Notes under the pieces: generated by a model
Database searches by the model: none
What the model was told of the DNA's origin: nothing
The model's input: the letters and a program-made list of their open reading frames with translations, nothing else
Shown here: in pieces, positions 23,411 through 34,860 of the stretch
Numbering within the stretch: position 1 is the first letter of the stretch
Layout: every line of letters begins with the position of its first letter
Assembly: GCA_024803745.1 (NCBI GenBank)
Contig: JANJXV010000013.1
Coordinates: forward strand, 32,096,001 to 32,160,000
DNA: 64,000 nt
Reading direction: 5' to 3'
From: Megascapheus bottae
Taxonomy: Eukaryota > Chordata > Mammalia > Rodentia > Geomyidae
Translations under genes and position numbers: made by a program

Positions 23411-24701
23411 AATATATACTTCAGTCCACAGTGAAAGACATGGTTAGTTTTAGTTGATATAGGAGGAAAAAAATCAATGCTTAAGGGGCAAAAAATAATT
23501 CATGCATGACCTAAAATCTAGGATTTGATGAAACAAAGTGTAAATCCATTCAAGGCCATCATCCACATTAGGGACATGTAAAGGAAAGTTGTATGGGAGT
23601 CATTGATGGTCCTGGGTTAGGCCTATTGGATCAGGCTTCTCTGCTAAACTTTGCTAGCTGCGTTTTGTTTCTTAGGTGACAAAAATAGGGATGTGGCTTC
23701 CTCTTTTTTTTCTCTGCTACTATTAAATGATTGGTTCTAGCAAATATGCTGCCAATTTGTAATTGATGGATCATGATCATTGGTCTCCAAACAATAAAAA
23801 GAGTGCTGTGATTTTTCTTCTTTCTGTGCCAACAAGAAAGAACCTAACAATAGTCTCCTTCTGTCAGATGCTACCATGCTGGTTAAAAAAAATCCTTGCC
23901 CCTCTCTGGTGGCAGTTGAAGTAGCCATGCTGGCTGTGGGAATAAATTCAAGCTGATGTCACTGATAGAAAGAACTTTTACTATCTCAGCTTTCTCCTTC
24001 ATAAAATATCTTCATGGTCTTTTTTTCCCCTCCATACAAGAATTATTGTAGGTGATCACATCTTTCTTTATCCTTCCAGCCTAGAAATTTACACATGAGC
24101 ACCACTCACCTTGTCAGGAAGAATCAGTCCTTGAATGAAGAAAGGAGGATAAGAAAGTACCAAGTGAGGTCAGCTGGGGTGGTATTCATCAGTACTTGAT
24201 ACAGACAGGCAGGCATAAACTAAGAATAGATCTTCTGCAAATAGACCTTGAGAAAGGTAACATATAAGATGAAAATTAAAAAAAGAAAACATCATTTTAT
24301 GTTTCTCTTTATCAGAATGCAAATGTATTTTAAAAAGGTATCAAAAATATTGAGATTTGGTGAGATTATAGTGAAGAGTCCACTGCATTTATTTGCATAG
24401 CCTTTCCAGAAGGCAATTTAGCATCATGTTTCAAGAGTCTTCAAAGGTCACTTGCCCTTTGAAAAAAAAGCCAGTCCAGGTTTAGAAATGTATTCTAAGG
24501 AAATCAAGCATCTGCACACATATTTTGCTGTGAGGACATTCATCATAGTTTAAAATAAAATAACTGAAGTCTAGTAATCACATAGATAAGTAATTAATCT
24601 ATAGTATACTTGTATAAGGAACTATTATCTATACACAGGGCCTGATTTATTAACTAGCTCGTATATAGAAAGATTCTTCTATTTCAAATTAAAAATGAAC
24701 A
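23411..24701. other. Unique non-coding DNA
   Basis: No recognised feature. Confidence 0.45.
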
Positions 24702-24930
24702 AGGTAGCTGGGTACTGGTATCTATTATCCTAGCTACTCAGGAGGCTGAGATTTGAGGATTGCAGTTTGAAATAAGCCTCGGCAGGAAAGTTCATGAGAC
24801 TCCTAGCTTGACTTATTCACCAAAAAACACAGAAGAGCAATGGATCAAAGTGGTAAAGCATTAGCCTTGAACACAAAGTTCAGGAACAGCATCTAAGCCC
24901 CAGTTCAAGCCCCAGGACTGGCACAGGGAG
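24702..24930 (+). mobile_element. B1-Geo composite SINE
   Basis: Head 'cctagctactcaggaggctg'. The Geo arm runs from about 24826 and ends 'gttcaagccccaggactggc'. The tRNA-like A box of the right arm has drifted ('ggatcaaagtggtaaag'). Confidence 0.88.
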
Positions 24931-25141
24931 TAAAAATAAACAAGGCCTGAGTTAATACATATATAATATGATTTATTATATGTCTTAAACACATTAGTTG
25001 TAAAGGCCAAAAAGTTACAGACTTATGTTGTTCAGTAGTGACAAAACATAGTTTATAATTCCAACTTGTCTTTGGTTTTTTTTTTACATTTAATAAGCTT
25101 CCTACCATAAATAGTTCTCATTTTGTTTTTTTCAAGTGTAT

Positions 25142-25390
25142 CTGGGCGAGATATCTCATACCTGTAAGCCTACCTACTTGGGAGGCTGAGATCTGAGGAT
25201 CAAGGTTAAAAGACAGCCCAGACACAAAATGACCTGAGACTCTAATCTCCAACTAACCTCTATGAAACAGGAAGTGGGGCATGGGTCAAGGGTAGGGTGG
25301 TAGGCTGGAGCTGAAGAGCTCAGGGACAATGCCCAGGCTGAGTTCAAGTTCCATGACCCACAAAAAGAAAAAGAAAAAGAAAAACAAATG
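25142..25390 (+). mobile_element. B1-Geo composite SINE
   Basis: B1-like head ('tacttgggaggctgagatct') and Geo arm ('gagctcagggacaatgccca', 'gagttcaagttccatgac') with an (AAAAG)n tail to about 25390. There is a local rearrangement in the A-box part of the right arm (25285-25310). Confidence 0.85.
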
Positions 25391-26560
25391 TAAGTGAATT
25401 GTACAGGAGGAAGCAATTGTTTAGGATGTCAATAAGACCATAATGCCATAATTTACTGCCCTACTGCTAACCTCCTACTGGTCTACCTGCCATCTTTCCC
25501 CAAACCTTCTCTCATGTTTTCATAGCCATCTGTACATGGTTTTGTTGCATAAATTATCAGAAACTTTTTGATAGTTTTGAAGTATAAAATTAAACATCCT
25601 AAGAAAACTTGAGTCACCAGACATAAAAACATTATTTATATCACAGGTAATTACATATATTAAGTTTTTTAGATACTCCTTTTAATTCCCTTGAACACAG
25701 TTTAGAGGTTAATTTGGGCTAATATTCACATCAAGGCAAGCAATCTGGTAATTTCATGAATGGTATTTTTTTCTTTTAATGGCAGCCCTATAGATTTTTA
25801 CACATCTTTTCCAGCTCAGCAATGGAAATATGATTATTCCACTAATGAATTATGCTTCTTTTTCAAGAACAAGTTTCAAAATATTTTGAAGTTTTAGTTC
25901 CAATTAAAGCAAACTTACTTTATGAAAAGAATTTAGCTGTAGTAATGGAAGTCTAAAAATTAGGCACATTTCATGAGTTATTTTGCAGTTATTTAAAATG
26001 TTAACTATTGGGATCTCAAATCAAATGACAGCCAATTATTTGAGTCTGCTTCTGATTTTTCTTCTTATTACATTTATTTAAAATAATCTGCTTGTCCCTA
26101 AAGGGTAACTCAACTCAGTTTTGCAATGAGTGTTGTGTTGTTTTCTGTCACTTCTATTTTGAATTAAGTTAAATGAGTATCAGTAAAGCTCTCCACAGGA
26201 TATAATTTATTTATGCCCACTAAAGTTAACTGGACTAATTTCATTATGTCATCTTTGGTGTTATATTGCTTATCTTAGTGGAGAGTAGAATTGTCAGCTC
26301 TGAGAGAGTCTCTGGACTGTACAAGCTTGCAATACAGAGGCTGTGGTTATTACTGTGTTTATTAATTTTGTGTTTTGATGCAATTGTATTCTTACCTGCT
26401 CTGTCTATGATCCTTTAAATATACTACCTCTATCTAGGTACTTAAACTCTTTCTAAATCCAGATGTAGAATTATTAACTCCTCTTTGCCCCATAAAATTG
26501 CACTTGTATCTAGACATGAGCCAAATGGCGATAAAAACTTTTGCTGAAAGATATTTATGT
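25391..26560. other. Repeat-free AT-rich non-coding block, candidate conserved element
   Basis: No transposon is visible for about 1.1 kb in a window otherwise crowded with repeats. 25640-26290 is AT-rich with many ATTA/TAAT words (for example 'ccactaatgaattatgct') typical of homeodomain-binding enhancers. Function is inference only; conservation cannot be judged here. Confidence 0.35.
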
Positions 26561-26562
26561 GC

Positions 26563-26633
26563 TCTAGAAGCATCCGTCAGTGGAAGAGCATTGTCTTCAC
26601 AATGTCCTGTGTTCAAATTCCAGTATTGCCAAT
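26563..26633 (+). mobile_element. ID-like SINE fragment, degenerate
   Basis: 'gtcagtggaagagcattgtc' resembles a tRNA D-arm/A-box region and 'tgttcaaattccagtattgc' a B-box region, about 45 bases apart as in a tRNA-derived monomer. Strongly diverged. Confidence 0.45.
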
Positions 26634-27470
26634 TTTTTGAAAAGCTAATTGATTTTACTTATGACACAATATACACATAAATGTACATGTTAAAATGATC
26701 CTCGCTGTATAACTAATTGGTGCTAATACAAAAAGGTGTTAAGGCTTAGATGGAACAAGTATATAGCATGATAGCTGTAACCTCTCTCTCCTACTCTGAT
26801 CCATGGCAGGCATTACTAATCAATATTGAGCGCTACTCTTCTGAAGAACTTGAATTCAGTCTCAGATTATTTTCTGAAGACCTCTTCCTGTAGTCACTAT
26901 CAATTCAATGATTGGGACAGATGTGAGAGGCCAAATTGACTTGCCATGTCTGAATTGATCTTTTTGGATTTTTCTTGCTTTGAATAAGTGCTAGTACAAA
27001 GTCATCTCTGAACCCCTTAGAAACAAGGCTCATAGCTTGGATAGCATTCGCTATCTTTGATCACCTAGATGTTGAAAATTCAGAATAAGATGCCTACCCT
27101 AGTACTACAGTACATTGTTAAATGAAACTATTGATGACTGAATCTTATACTTCTTCATTCCCAAATCCATACAACTCTTATATGTTAACTATTTTACTGT
27201 CAAATGGAGGGTCATACATAATCAGGAAACAATCAATACTATCAGAAATTAAAATTCTATAGGACAGGCCTTATAAAATATAGATCAAAGTGATTAATAT
27301 GACTTAGGAAAAAAAATCCAAGGGTTGTGGAAATCCAGAGAGAGATGACATTGGTCACAGGTGAAGAAAAAGTACCAGAACATTTTTTAATGGTGGAATA
27401 ACAGGAAGATTTAAAAAAAAAGGGAAGAGGAAGAAGTAGAAGGAAACTGGCAAGGGGATACTAAGCAAAG
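26634..27470. other. Unique non-coding DNA
   Basis: No recognised feature. Confidence 0.4.
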
Positions 27471-27655
27471 GAGAGTAGTTTTCTTTTGGATAGGGAACAG
27501 GGGAAAACAAGATGAGGGGTAAGGGTGGGGGGAAGGGAAATGGGGACCAAGACATGTGAAAGGGTATCAATGTATGGGAATTAATGCACCATCTATCTGG
27601 CAAATATCATGTAACCCTTCTATTAATTACAATAAAAAATATGTGAAAAAAAGAA
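27471..27655 (+). mobile_element. L1 3' UTR fragment, sense
   Basis: Severely 5'-truncated copy with only the last ~180 bases: G-rich polypurine tract, 'agggtatcaatgtatgggaa', 'taatgcaccatctatctggc' and 'attacaataaaaaatatgtg' tail, matching the complement of the copies at 21.6 and 50.4 kb. Confidence 0.88.
27516..27545 (+). other. Putative G-quadruplex motif
   Basis: Five G runs of 4, 3, 6, 3 and 4 bases, separated by loops of 3, 1, 2 and 4 bases, in the L1 3' UTR. L1 3' UTRs are known to carry G-rich tracts of this kind. Confidence 0.7.
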
Positions 27656-28084
27656 CAAAACAAAAGAAAACAAAGCAGCTTTTGCCTTTCCAGCATTGAA
27701 ATGACATTACAGAGAAAGGTAATTTTGAAAGTGTTTTTGCAATCTGGCCCATGAAAAGAGATGTTACATTCCTCTTTTACATCCCCACATGGCTTGGCTA
27801 GGCCTGGTGGCTTCAGTATTGAAATCTTTGAAACCTCAAGAGGCATGTCAGTGAACTTTCACCTCTATCCAATTATTATGATAGCTAAATAAATACATCC
27901 TGTGGTCTTTGACCCTCAGAATCACCTCTGGATCTGTTTATTTTTTTTATCTAAATTTATCTCTTCGTGATTCTCTCAGGCTGGAGGAACTACTGTTGAC
28001 CTTCTGTATCTTGCAAAGCCAGGACAATGATCTAAAGCCATGGCAACAGAAACCTTTTTGAAGGGGTCAGTCCTCCCACTTACT
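27656..28084. other. Unique non-coding DNA
   Basis: No recognised feature beyond A-rich sequence after the L1 tail. Confidence 0.4.
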
Positions 28085-28480
28085 AGGTAGGTCATCTGCA
28101 ACTTGATCCTGGTCTCCAGCTCTTTTGTGCTGTGATTATTTTTGAGACAGGGATTGCTTTTGGTCCAGGGCCTTTTGGATCATGATCCTCTTATTTATGC
28201 TTCCCATTATGGAAAGGTACATGCCACTATGTCCAGCATTTTCTATTGAGATGCAGTCTTGTGAACTTCCTTTTGGCCTGAGGTGACCTGGAATTGTGAT
28301 CCTCTTGATCCCAGCCTCCTCTGTAGCTGGGCTGACAGTTGTGATTCACGGCTGCTGGATGTTGATTGAGATAAGGATTCATAAACATGTGTCTGGGCTG
28401 GTCTCAAGCCATGATCCTCTCAATCCTCCCCTGGTAAGGAACTGGGATTACAGATGTGAGCCACTGTGCTCAGCTTGAAA
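28085..28480 (-). mobile_element. Tandem B1-like (7SL-derived) array, about three units, antisense
   Basis: Three successive antisense 7SL-like units of roughly 90-125 bp: about 28145-28235, 28240-28365 and 28366-28478. Each opens with a 'gaga...' word (compare 'gagacagggattgc', 'gagatgcagtcttgtgaac', 'gagataaggattcat') and closes with the complement of the 7SL 5' end ('acatgccactatgtccag', 'gattcacggctgctgg', 'tgagccactgtgctcagc'). Related to the composite SINEs elsewhere. Confidence 0.6.
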
Positions 28481-29290
28481 CAACTTTGGTGGCTTCTTTC
28501 ATTACATATCAATTCTAGCTGCAAATTAGAATTACTGGTAAGTCAAGGTTAAGTCCCTTAGGATTTTGATTTAATTTATCTATGCAGAGACCCTAGACTG
28601 GGTTATTTTAAAAGGTCCCCAAGGTGGTTCTTAATGTGCAGTGAGGGTCAGGCATCACTGATTTAATTGAACACATTCTGAGAGAAAAAGCCTAGCCATA
28701 ATTTGCCTATTAATTCTAACACATTAAAATGAAAGAGTAAAGGAAATTAAAGGAAAGAATATAGTGTTTATTTAGTGGGAGAAAATGGTTGCCTTTAATA
28801 AATAGCCATGCTAAAAAAACTCAAGCATTTACTACCAATATTGCGCATACACGGACATTTTTGTCGAGAGTTTGGGTAATTATTAGAGTCATTGTGTGGA
28901 AATAAGAGATGCTGCAAGGCTTTGAAACTAGTCTTTGCATTAGAAATTTGAAGGAGTTCATGTCAAATAATGAAACGGATACACTAAGTTTAGCAAATGG
29001 AATTTCCTAGTGAGTTTTTGCTTCACATTATCTTTACACATTGTCTTGGTCTCCCTAAAAGAGAAGTATAAGAGCTTTATGGATTATTCTTCAATAGATA
29101 GGGCATGCATTGGATATAGAGCGAAGAGTTCAGCTCTCTTAAGAGGATCATTCATTTACTTTGACTTTTATTTTACAGATGAGCAAACCTAGGGATAGAG
29201 AATTGGAAGAAGCTGTCTATTAATGAAAAGTTGAGAGCTAACTTTTGCCCTCTAGCCTATTTCTTTATTTTAGTTTTTGATGAGATAAAC
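28481..29290. other. Unique non-coding DNA
   Basis: No recognised feature. Confidence 0.4.
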
Positions 29291-29400
29291 AATAGGAAGG
29301 TTTCAAACTCAGGGATATGCACTTGTTAGGCTCCACTAGTTGAGACATTATCTCCATCCATCCCTATTTTGGGGGTTATTTATGTATGGTTTGTGTATAT

Positions 29401-29446
<46 letters not shown>

Positions 29447-29530
29447 TACTGGGCTTAAACCCAGGATTTCATGATCTTATTTGGATCTTTCATTCATAGC
29501 TAGCATTCTATCACTTGAGGTTATGATCTA
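29291..29530 (-). mobile_element. Antisense ID-like units flanking a (TG)n tract
   Basis: 'ggtttcaaactcagggatat' (about 29300) and 'gggcttaaacccaggatttc' (about 29451) are complements of tRNA B-box regions. Each is followed by an A-box-like complement ('ccactagttgagac', 'tatcacttgaggtt'). Probably the ID part of the composite SINE whose B1-like units follow at 29.66-30.13 kb. Degenerate. Confidence 0.45.
29402..29442. repeat. (TG)n microsatellite
   Basis: About 20 uninterrupted TG units. Confidence 0.98.
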
Positions 29531-29562
29531 GTCAAGTTTTGTTTTATTTTTATTTTATTTTT

Positions 29563-29662
29563 TCTTAAACAATTTATTAACATCGATTTTTACATCATGT
29601 TTCAAATGACAACTTTAACAAACAAGTGTTCAAGAAGGGAATCTCTGTATACAATCACTGTT
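29563..29662 (-). mobile_element. Short L1 3' end, antisense
   Basis: 'caatttattaacatcgattt' through 'gggaatctctgtatacaatc' resembles 15758-15850, the 3' end of the old antisense L1 at 15.8 kb. About 100 bp only, inserted between the ID-like and B1-like parts of an older SINE. Confidence 0.55.
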
Positions 29663-30125
29663 TTTATTTTTAAGTTGGAGACAGTCTTGTATATTTTTCT
29701 GCCTGCGATGACTTTGAACCATAATCCTCAGATCTTAGCCTCTTGAGCAGCAAAGAATTAAACATGAGTCACTGGTTCTCTGCACTCTGGTTAGTTGTGA
29801 GATAGGGTCTCTTTATGCCTACATCAGTTTGGACTGACTGACATCTTCATATTTATGCTCCCTGCTGTAGGTGGGATGATAAATGTGGGTCACAATGTGC
29901 AGTATTCTTCTCAGTTGAGGTGGAGATGTCATTAATTTCTTGTTTACCCAGGATATCCTAGAATTTTGCACCTCCCAAACTCAACCTTCCTTGTAGCTAG
30001 CTGGTATGACAGAAATACACCACAGTGTCCACCTATTTGTTGAGATGAGATGTCATCAACATTTTTCCCAGGTTGGCCAGGAACTATGATCTTGCCAGGT
30101 AGTCAGGATGACAATCATGAAATAC
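29663..30125 (-). mobile_element. Tandem B1-like (7SL-derived) array, about four units, antisense
   Basis: Four antisense 7SL-like units in a row: about 29665-29785, 29786-29910, 29911-30032 and 30033-30125. Recurrent landmarks are a 'gagatagggtc/gagatgtcat' word, a 'gaactatgatcttgcc' type word, and a terminal 'gagtcactgg / gggtcacaatg / acaccacagtgtcc' word. All units are strongly and unequally diverged. Confidence 0.55.
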
Positions 30126-30915
30126 CATTGCTGGGTGAATCAAATATTTGCTGCTTGAAATACTTGTGTCTGATTCTTAGGATCCTTTTTACTGAAAGTG
30201 AAATATAGGTTAGGAGCTTAGGCATAAGAATTAACTAAAAACAATCAATTAAATAAAAATGAGTGCCACTCATTCATACATCTCACAAATTTCTATGGGT
30301 TAGGCCGGAGGCATGATGTGGCAGGCCCCACATTTAGCTTAGTGACATGAAATCATTTGTACTGTCAGCTATTCAGACTCAGAATCACTTACAGGCATGG
30401 AGGGGAAGGTTTTGGTTGGCTTTTCTATGTAGGGTCAGGAGACACTTCTAACTTGAAAAAGTTATTCAAGAAATTAGGCCTTTGGGTAAAGTATTTCCAG
30501 CCAGTATTGCCAGGAATAAACTTCAGGGAGAAAAGAATGGCAGATATGATTAGGATGATAGGTAAGTCTGCAAGTTCAGTCTGCCGGGGATAAGGGCCAC
30601 TTTCTCCATGCCAGTCTACCCCTTCCACCTTTGATCTCCTTGCAGGACCACCCAGGTCATGCCTCCTTCAGACTATGAGGGTTCAGACTCTGAGGTCACA
30701 TCCACATGCCTCCGTGGCCACACCTCCTCCCCACCTTCTCCCAAATAGCCTCAGTTTCACCCTGAGTTGCACATTCCCTTCTAGTTTCCCCCTTCCAGCA
30801 CATGTGGGCTGGATGATAAATGCTTTTCTGCCTGAACCATGTGGTAATTCCTTTTGACAAAACCTTACATAAGTATGTCCCATTTTTTGGTCCCAAACAC
30901 TACAAGAAAACCCTA
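30126..30915. other. Unique non-coding DNA
   Basis: No recognised repeat. Frames of 60-78 codons on both strands overlap one another (30357-30628, 30675-30896), which argues against any being a real exon. Confidence 0.45.
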
Positions 30916-31215
30916 TTGAAGCCAGGAGGTGGTGTCACCTGCTTGTAATCCTACCTACTTTGGAGGCAGGGATCAGAAGGAGTGAAATTCTATATTAGCC
31001 TGGACAATAGGTTTGTATGGCCCTAACAGGAAGTTGGGCATGATGGCATATGCCCTCCCACTCCAGCTTCTATAGGGTGTATAAATAGGAGAATTGCAGT
31101 TTAGGCCAATGCAAGCAAAAATGAGACCCTTCCTAAAAAGTAACCATAGCACAAAAAGGCTGAGATGCACTTGCCTAACGTGAGCATAACTGAGTTCAAA
31201 CTCTAGTACAAGAAA
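30916..31215 (+). mobile_element. Old composite SINE: B1-like, B1-like, ID-like
   Basis: Unit 1 'gaagccaggaggtggtgtca', unit 2 'aagttgggcatgatggcata' with 'gcagtttaggccaatgcaag', then an ID-like unit 'ggctgagatgcacttgccta' ending 'gagttcaaactctagtac' and an A-rich tail. Same order as at 20.65 and 57.03 kb. Confidence 0.7.
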
Positions 31216-33300
31216 ACAATAAACAAAACCTTTGTTTATTGTATACTTGAAATGCAAATATAACTAAGTAACTTCTATATTTTCTAAATTTGGTATAACC
31301 ATCTAGGACACCCCCTTCTCTGTTAATATACCTGGGCTTACTTCTCTTTGTGTTTATAGAGGATTTAATATCTGATACATTATCAACCACTGGTATGCCT
31401 CCTATTTTGTTATATAAAGCCAGTGCTCCTGGAAGCTGGCACAGTAGGCTTTCAGAAAACTGAATGGATAGATAGAAAAGGTAACAAATGAATTGAACCC
31501 AGAGTGTGGGAGGATTCAGAGGGAACTTGCTGGCTTTAAGAGAGGCAGCTGAGTGCAGTTGACACTGGTATTACAAGAAAATATTACAGGGGTGGGCCAA
31601 AGCTTTCCTATGGGGACCCTCCCCTTCAATTCTAGTTTGTTTTTCCCCCCCAAGCACAATGAAACAGTTTGTGGTTTCTTCCCACCCTGAGTCTGGTCTG
31701 TGGTTGGTTTTATGGGGGGCCAGCAGAGTTGAGAGACACACATGTGACAGATGCTTCTCCAACTGCTGATGAGATGTCCAAAGGCTCTGTCTGCCTGCTG
31801 TACCTCAAAGCTGAAAACCATTGAATCATCTCCCACAGGGGGTACCGAGTGCATAGGTTTCCTTTGACTTCATATTCTTGCCGTGTAAAAATGTCAGAAA
31901 TGGATAAATTTTTAGAAAAGGGGAAATGGAGACACAAAAGTATAATTCCCTTAACTTTGAATTACCCATTGTCATGGGCAATTCATTGATTCACCTGCAT
32001 GTGGCTACCTCCTGGAAAGTCTATGTCATATCTCTGTGACTTTTTTTTTCAGAAACCAAATCTGGCTTCTCACTTTATGAGCATAAGTCACAGGGTTCAA
32101 GGAGTTGATTAACATGAAGGAATTGGGGAAAGAAAAAAGTGTGAATACCTTATGTGAGTGCAGAATGGCTTGATTCAATCTAGTTAAATGCCTACTATAT
32201 TTCTTGGGCCACTAGAAGGGCCCAACAGGAAATGACAGGTAGACAGACACCTGGTGACAGGTACAACTTGTGAGCAAATACCTTGGGTACACACGGTTGG
32301 CAGAGCCACGACTAGAACTCAGATCTACTGACTTTGAATCTTGGCAGGAAGGCCTTTTGAATCCACTGATAACCAGAGTCACTGTGGTCAATGAGAGGAA
32401 TCTTGGAAACATTATTGAAAACTTAAATCAATGAGCACAGACCTTCCTGTGCTGTAGTATTCAGGATAGATGCATCAACTCATCTTCCTCACTTTTCGGC
32501 TAGGGAAACCTGTAACCCTCTCCTTTGTAACATGAAAGAACATCAGGAAATCAGCCCACTTCAGACCCCAGGGGTTTCGTAAGTCTTAAGAACTGAATCG
32601 AATGAGGCTCCCCACGCATAGTTCATCACATGGCCTCTGTGCCATCATGTCTCATCTTAGCTGTTGGGTTTGAAGACTAAGAATGGAGGAGCATCAATAA
32701 TTAAAGGTACAATCACAGCGGAAGCTTCCATTAGTTATTTTTCTCCAACCCTGACATTTTATGAGTCAACAAAGCTAAAGCCATCAATATGAAGCAGATT
32801 ATTTTTAGCAGTTCCTTAACCAGTGTGCTCTAGCTTTAAATTAAACACCAGCATTGGTTATTATTAAAATTCTGAAAATCCTGGGCTGAGAGGAGCCCAC
32901 GTTAGTACAGTAAACACTGAGATTTCATTACCTTGTTTTGAAAAAAAAAAACATCAACTCACTTGCAGCTCCCACCAAATACAACTACGTAGAACTAATG
33001 GGCTGTGGATTTTCTGGGGATTAGTTGTTCAAGGTCAGAATCTAATGTGTGGGTTTAGCTTGCATGGTTGAAAATTACTGCAGCTTTCAACCTTTTTAGA
33101 TTTGCAATGTCTTAGCAATGGCCGTATTTCCTTATCATTTGATTGGGTTAATTATGTCTCATCCTCTCATCGCCCAAAATGTGCCATTACAACAATTTAA
33201 GTAAATAGTAGCTGCTGATTTGATAATTCTGTTATTTCTTTTGCAATGTAATATAAACACGACCGCCTGTGCAACATGGAACTAGGATTGGTGAGCAATT
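31216..33300. other. Unique non-coding DNA with candidate conserved element at about 32690-33300
   Basis: About 2.1 kb without a recognisable transposon. The right third is AT-rich, free of repeats and rich in homeodomain-like words ('gattgggttaattatgtctc', 'ctttaaattaaacaccagca', 'attggttattattaaaattc'). Enhancer-like composition is the only basis for the suggestion. The overlapping frames at 31516-31937 show no domains. Confidence 0.4.
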
Positions 33301-33304
33301 CCAT

Positions 33305-33450
33305 CAGTCTGATGCAGTGGAAAGAGCACTAGTGTTGGGGCCAGAAGACCTGATTTCTGATGCTGTCTGTGTGTCCTTAGGGAAGTACTTGGTGTTTATT
33401 TAGCTGACACACTGTAAGATTTCTCATCTTCTATATGGAAGGATGTGGAG
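33305..33450 (+). mobile_element. MIR SINE
   Basis: Follows the MIR core order: 'gcagtggaaagagcactag', 'ggggccagaagacctgattt', 'gtgtgtccttagggaagt', then 'aagatttctcatcttctata'. An ancient mammalian element shared across orders, consistent with an old and little disturbed neighbourhood. Confidence 0.75.
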
Positions 33451-33745
33451 TGATCAGCCAAAATGAGTCTTATATAGTTAGCGAGATACTTCAGGAGAAG
33501 TATGAAGGATAGGGAAAAGGTTAAGCAATGGAACTCAATTTTCTTTACCCCATCTCACTCTGTTTTACCTCTTGGGTTTCTACTAAGGATTTCTTTTGTA
33601 ATCTGGGAAAGATAGATCTTTGCTGGTAAGAAAATTTGGAAAGCACTAGACTGTATATGTTCTAACTTTCTTATTTAGTCCTACAATTTTAGGGGTATGT
33701 TTTAGACATCAAATTAGTGTTGAAAGTATTTTACCATTTTACCAT
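33451..33745. other. Unique non-coding DNA
   Basis: No recognised feature. Confidence 0.4.
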
Positions 33746-33858
33746 TTACCATGCCAAACATGGTAGCACATACCTGTAATACTGGCAGTTGGAAGGTGGA
33801 GGCAAGAACATTAAGAGTTTGAGGCTCACCAGTGAGACCATATCTCAAAACAAACAAA
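33746..33858 (+). mobile_element. B1-like SINE monomer
   Basis: 'ccaaacatggtagcacatac', 'ctgtaatactggcagttgg', 'gagtttgaggctcaccagtg' and 'gagaccatatctcaaaacaa' give a single 7SL-derived B1 unit with an A-rich (CAAA)n tail and no right arm. Confidence 0.82.
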
Positions 33859-34262
33859 TAAAAAGATATTTTACAAAAATATTCCTTGAAATTTTTTATT
33901 AGGAAAAGTGTATATTCTTGGAGGGTCTTGAGCTCTCTCATTCATTCAGGCTTCAAGTCAAATAACCGAACTTTAAATTATGCCTCAGGTCCTTATATAC
34001 CTTGAGTGAGATTCTGCATTGTGAGTTTGGCAATAGATCTCTTACAAATGAGGTGAAAGTGCCACACAGAAGATGATTAGTTGGAGAAGCTGATGGCTCT
34101 TACCTCACAGGCTTTTTTTTTTTGATTAAATGAAGTAATGTGCCTAAAATACTTATCATTGTGCCTGAAACATTGTAAGTGCTGAACAGGCATGAATTAT
34201 TACCATATTACCACAACTTTATTTATGAAATAACATTCCTGCATGTATTTTGTGTCAATCAT
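33859..34262. other. Unique non-coding DNA
   Basis: No recognised feature; a short T run lies at 34112-34122. Confidence 0.4.
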
Positions 34263-34830
34263 TGCTAGAGTTAGAATGTCCCCCACTCCACCCCCAGCAG
34301 GGTTTATGTGTTGGAAACTTGGTTCCTGGTGTGGTGATGTTAAGGGGTGGTGGGACCCTTAAGAGATGGGGTCAACTGATTTCTATCCCTTTAGATATGT
34401 GCTCAGGAGTGGCGTGACAGGATCATAATGTGGTACTTCCATACTTTGTTGCTTTGAAACAACTCCATAGTTGTTTTGAAATGGCTCTACTATTCTACAT
34501 TTTCACTTATAGTGTATTAGGGGTCTCCCTACCTGTTACATCCATGCCAGAAGTTGTTTCTGTGTGTTTCCTTGATGATGGGCATTCTCATTTCAGTGAG
34601 TTAGATTCTTAATTTCATTGTGATTGCATTTTCTTTGTGTCTAAGTATGATGATCATAGGTATATATATATCTCTATATGCTATAATTAACATATATACA
34701 TATACATATATGAAAAAGTGTCAAAATGGAGCCAATGTCCATGTCACACCATTGAACCTTCATAACTGTCTTATCCAGGCTGAGGCATATCATTATCACA
34801 AAAGAATGTGGACTAATACCATTACTGTGC
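34263..34830 (+). mobile_element. MaLR-like LTR fragments split by an L1 piece
   Basis: 34263-34400 has the pattern 'gttagaatgtcccccactcc', 'ttatgtgttggaaacttggt', 'gatgttaaggggtggtggga', as in MaLR-type LTRs. An end-like word 'gaatgtggactaatacc' appears at 34803-34820. The antisense L1 piece at about 34405-34660 lies between. Assignment is by pattern only. Confidence 0.4.
34405..34660 (-). mobile_element. Old L1 ORF2 fragment, antisense
   Basis: 'ctgttacatccatgccagaa', 'ttgatgatgggcattctcat' and 'cattgtgattgcattttctt' are degraded versions of antisense L1 ORF2 words seen more clearly at 46500-46600. Confidence 0.55.
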
Positions 34831-34860
34831 TGATGTCTAGAGACTGAGAGTAAAATAACA

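Noticed and set aside
30357..30896. Cluster of overlapping frames that might be a small gene
   Set aside because: Frames overlap on both strands, begin and end at random, and have no domain or splice context.
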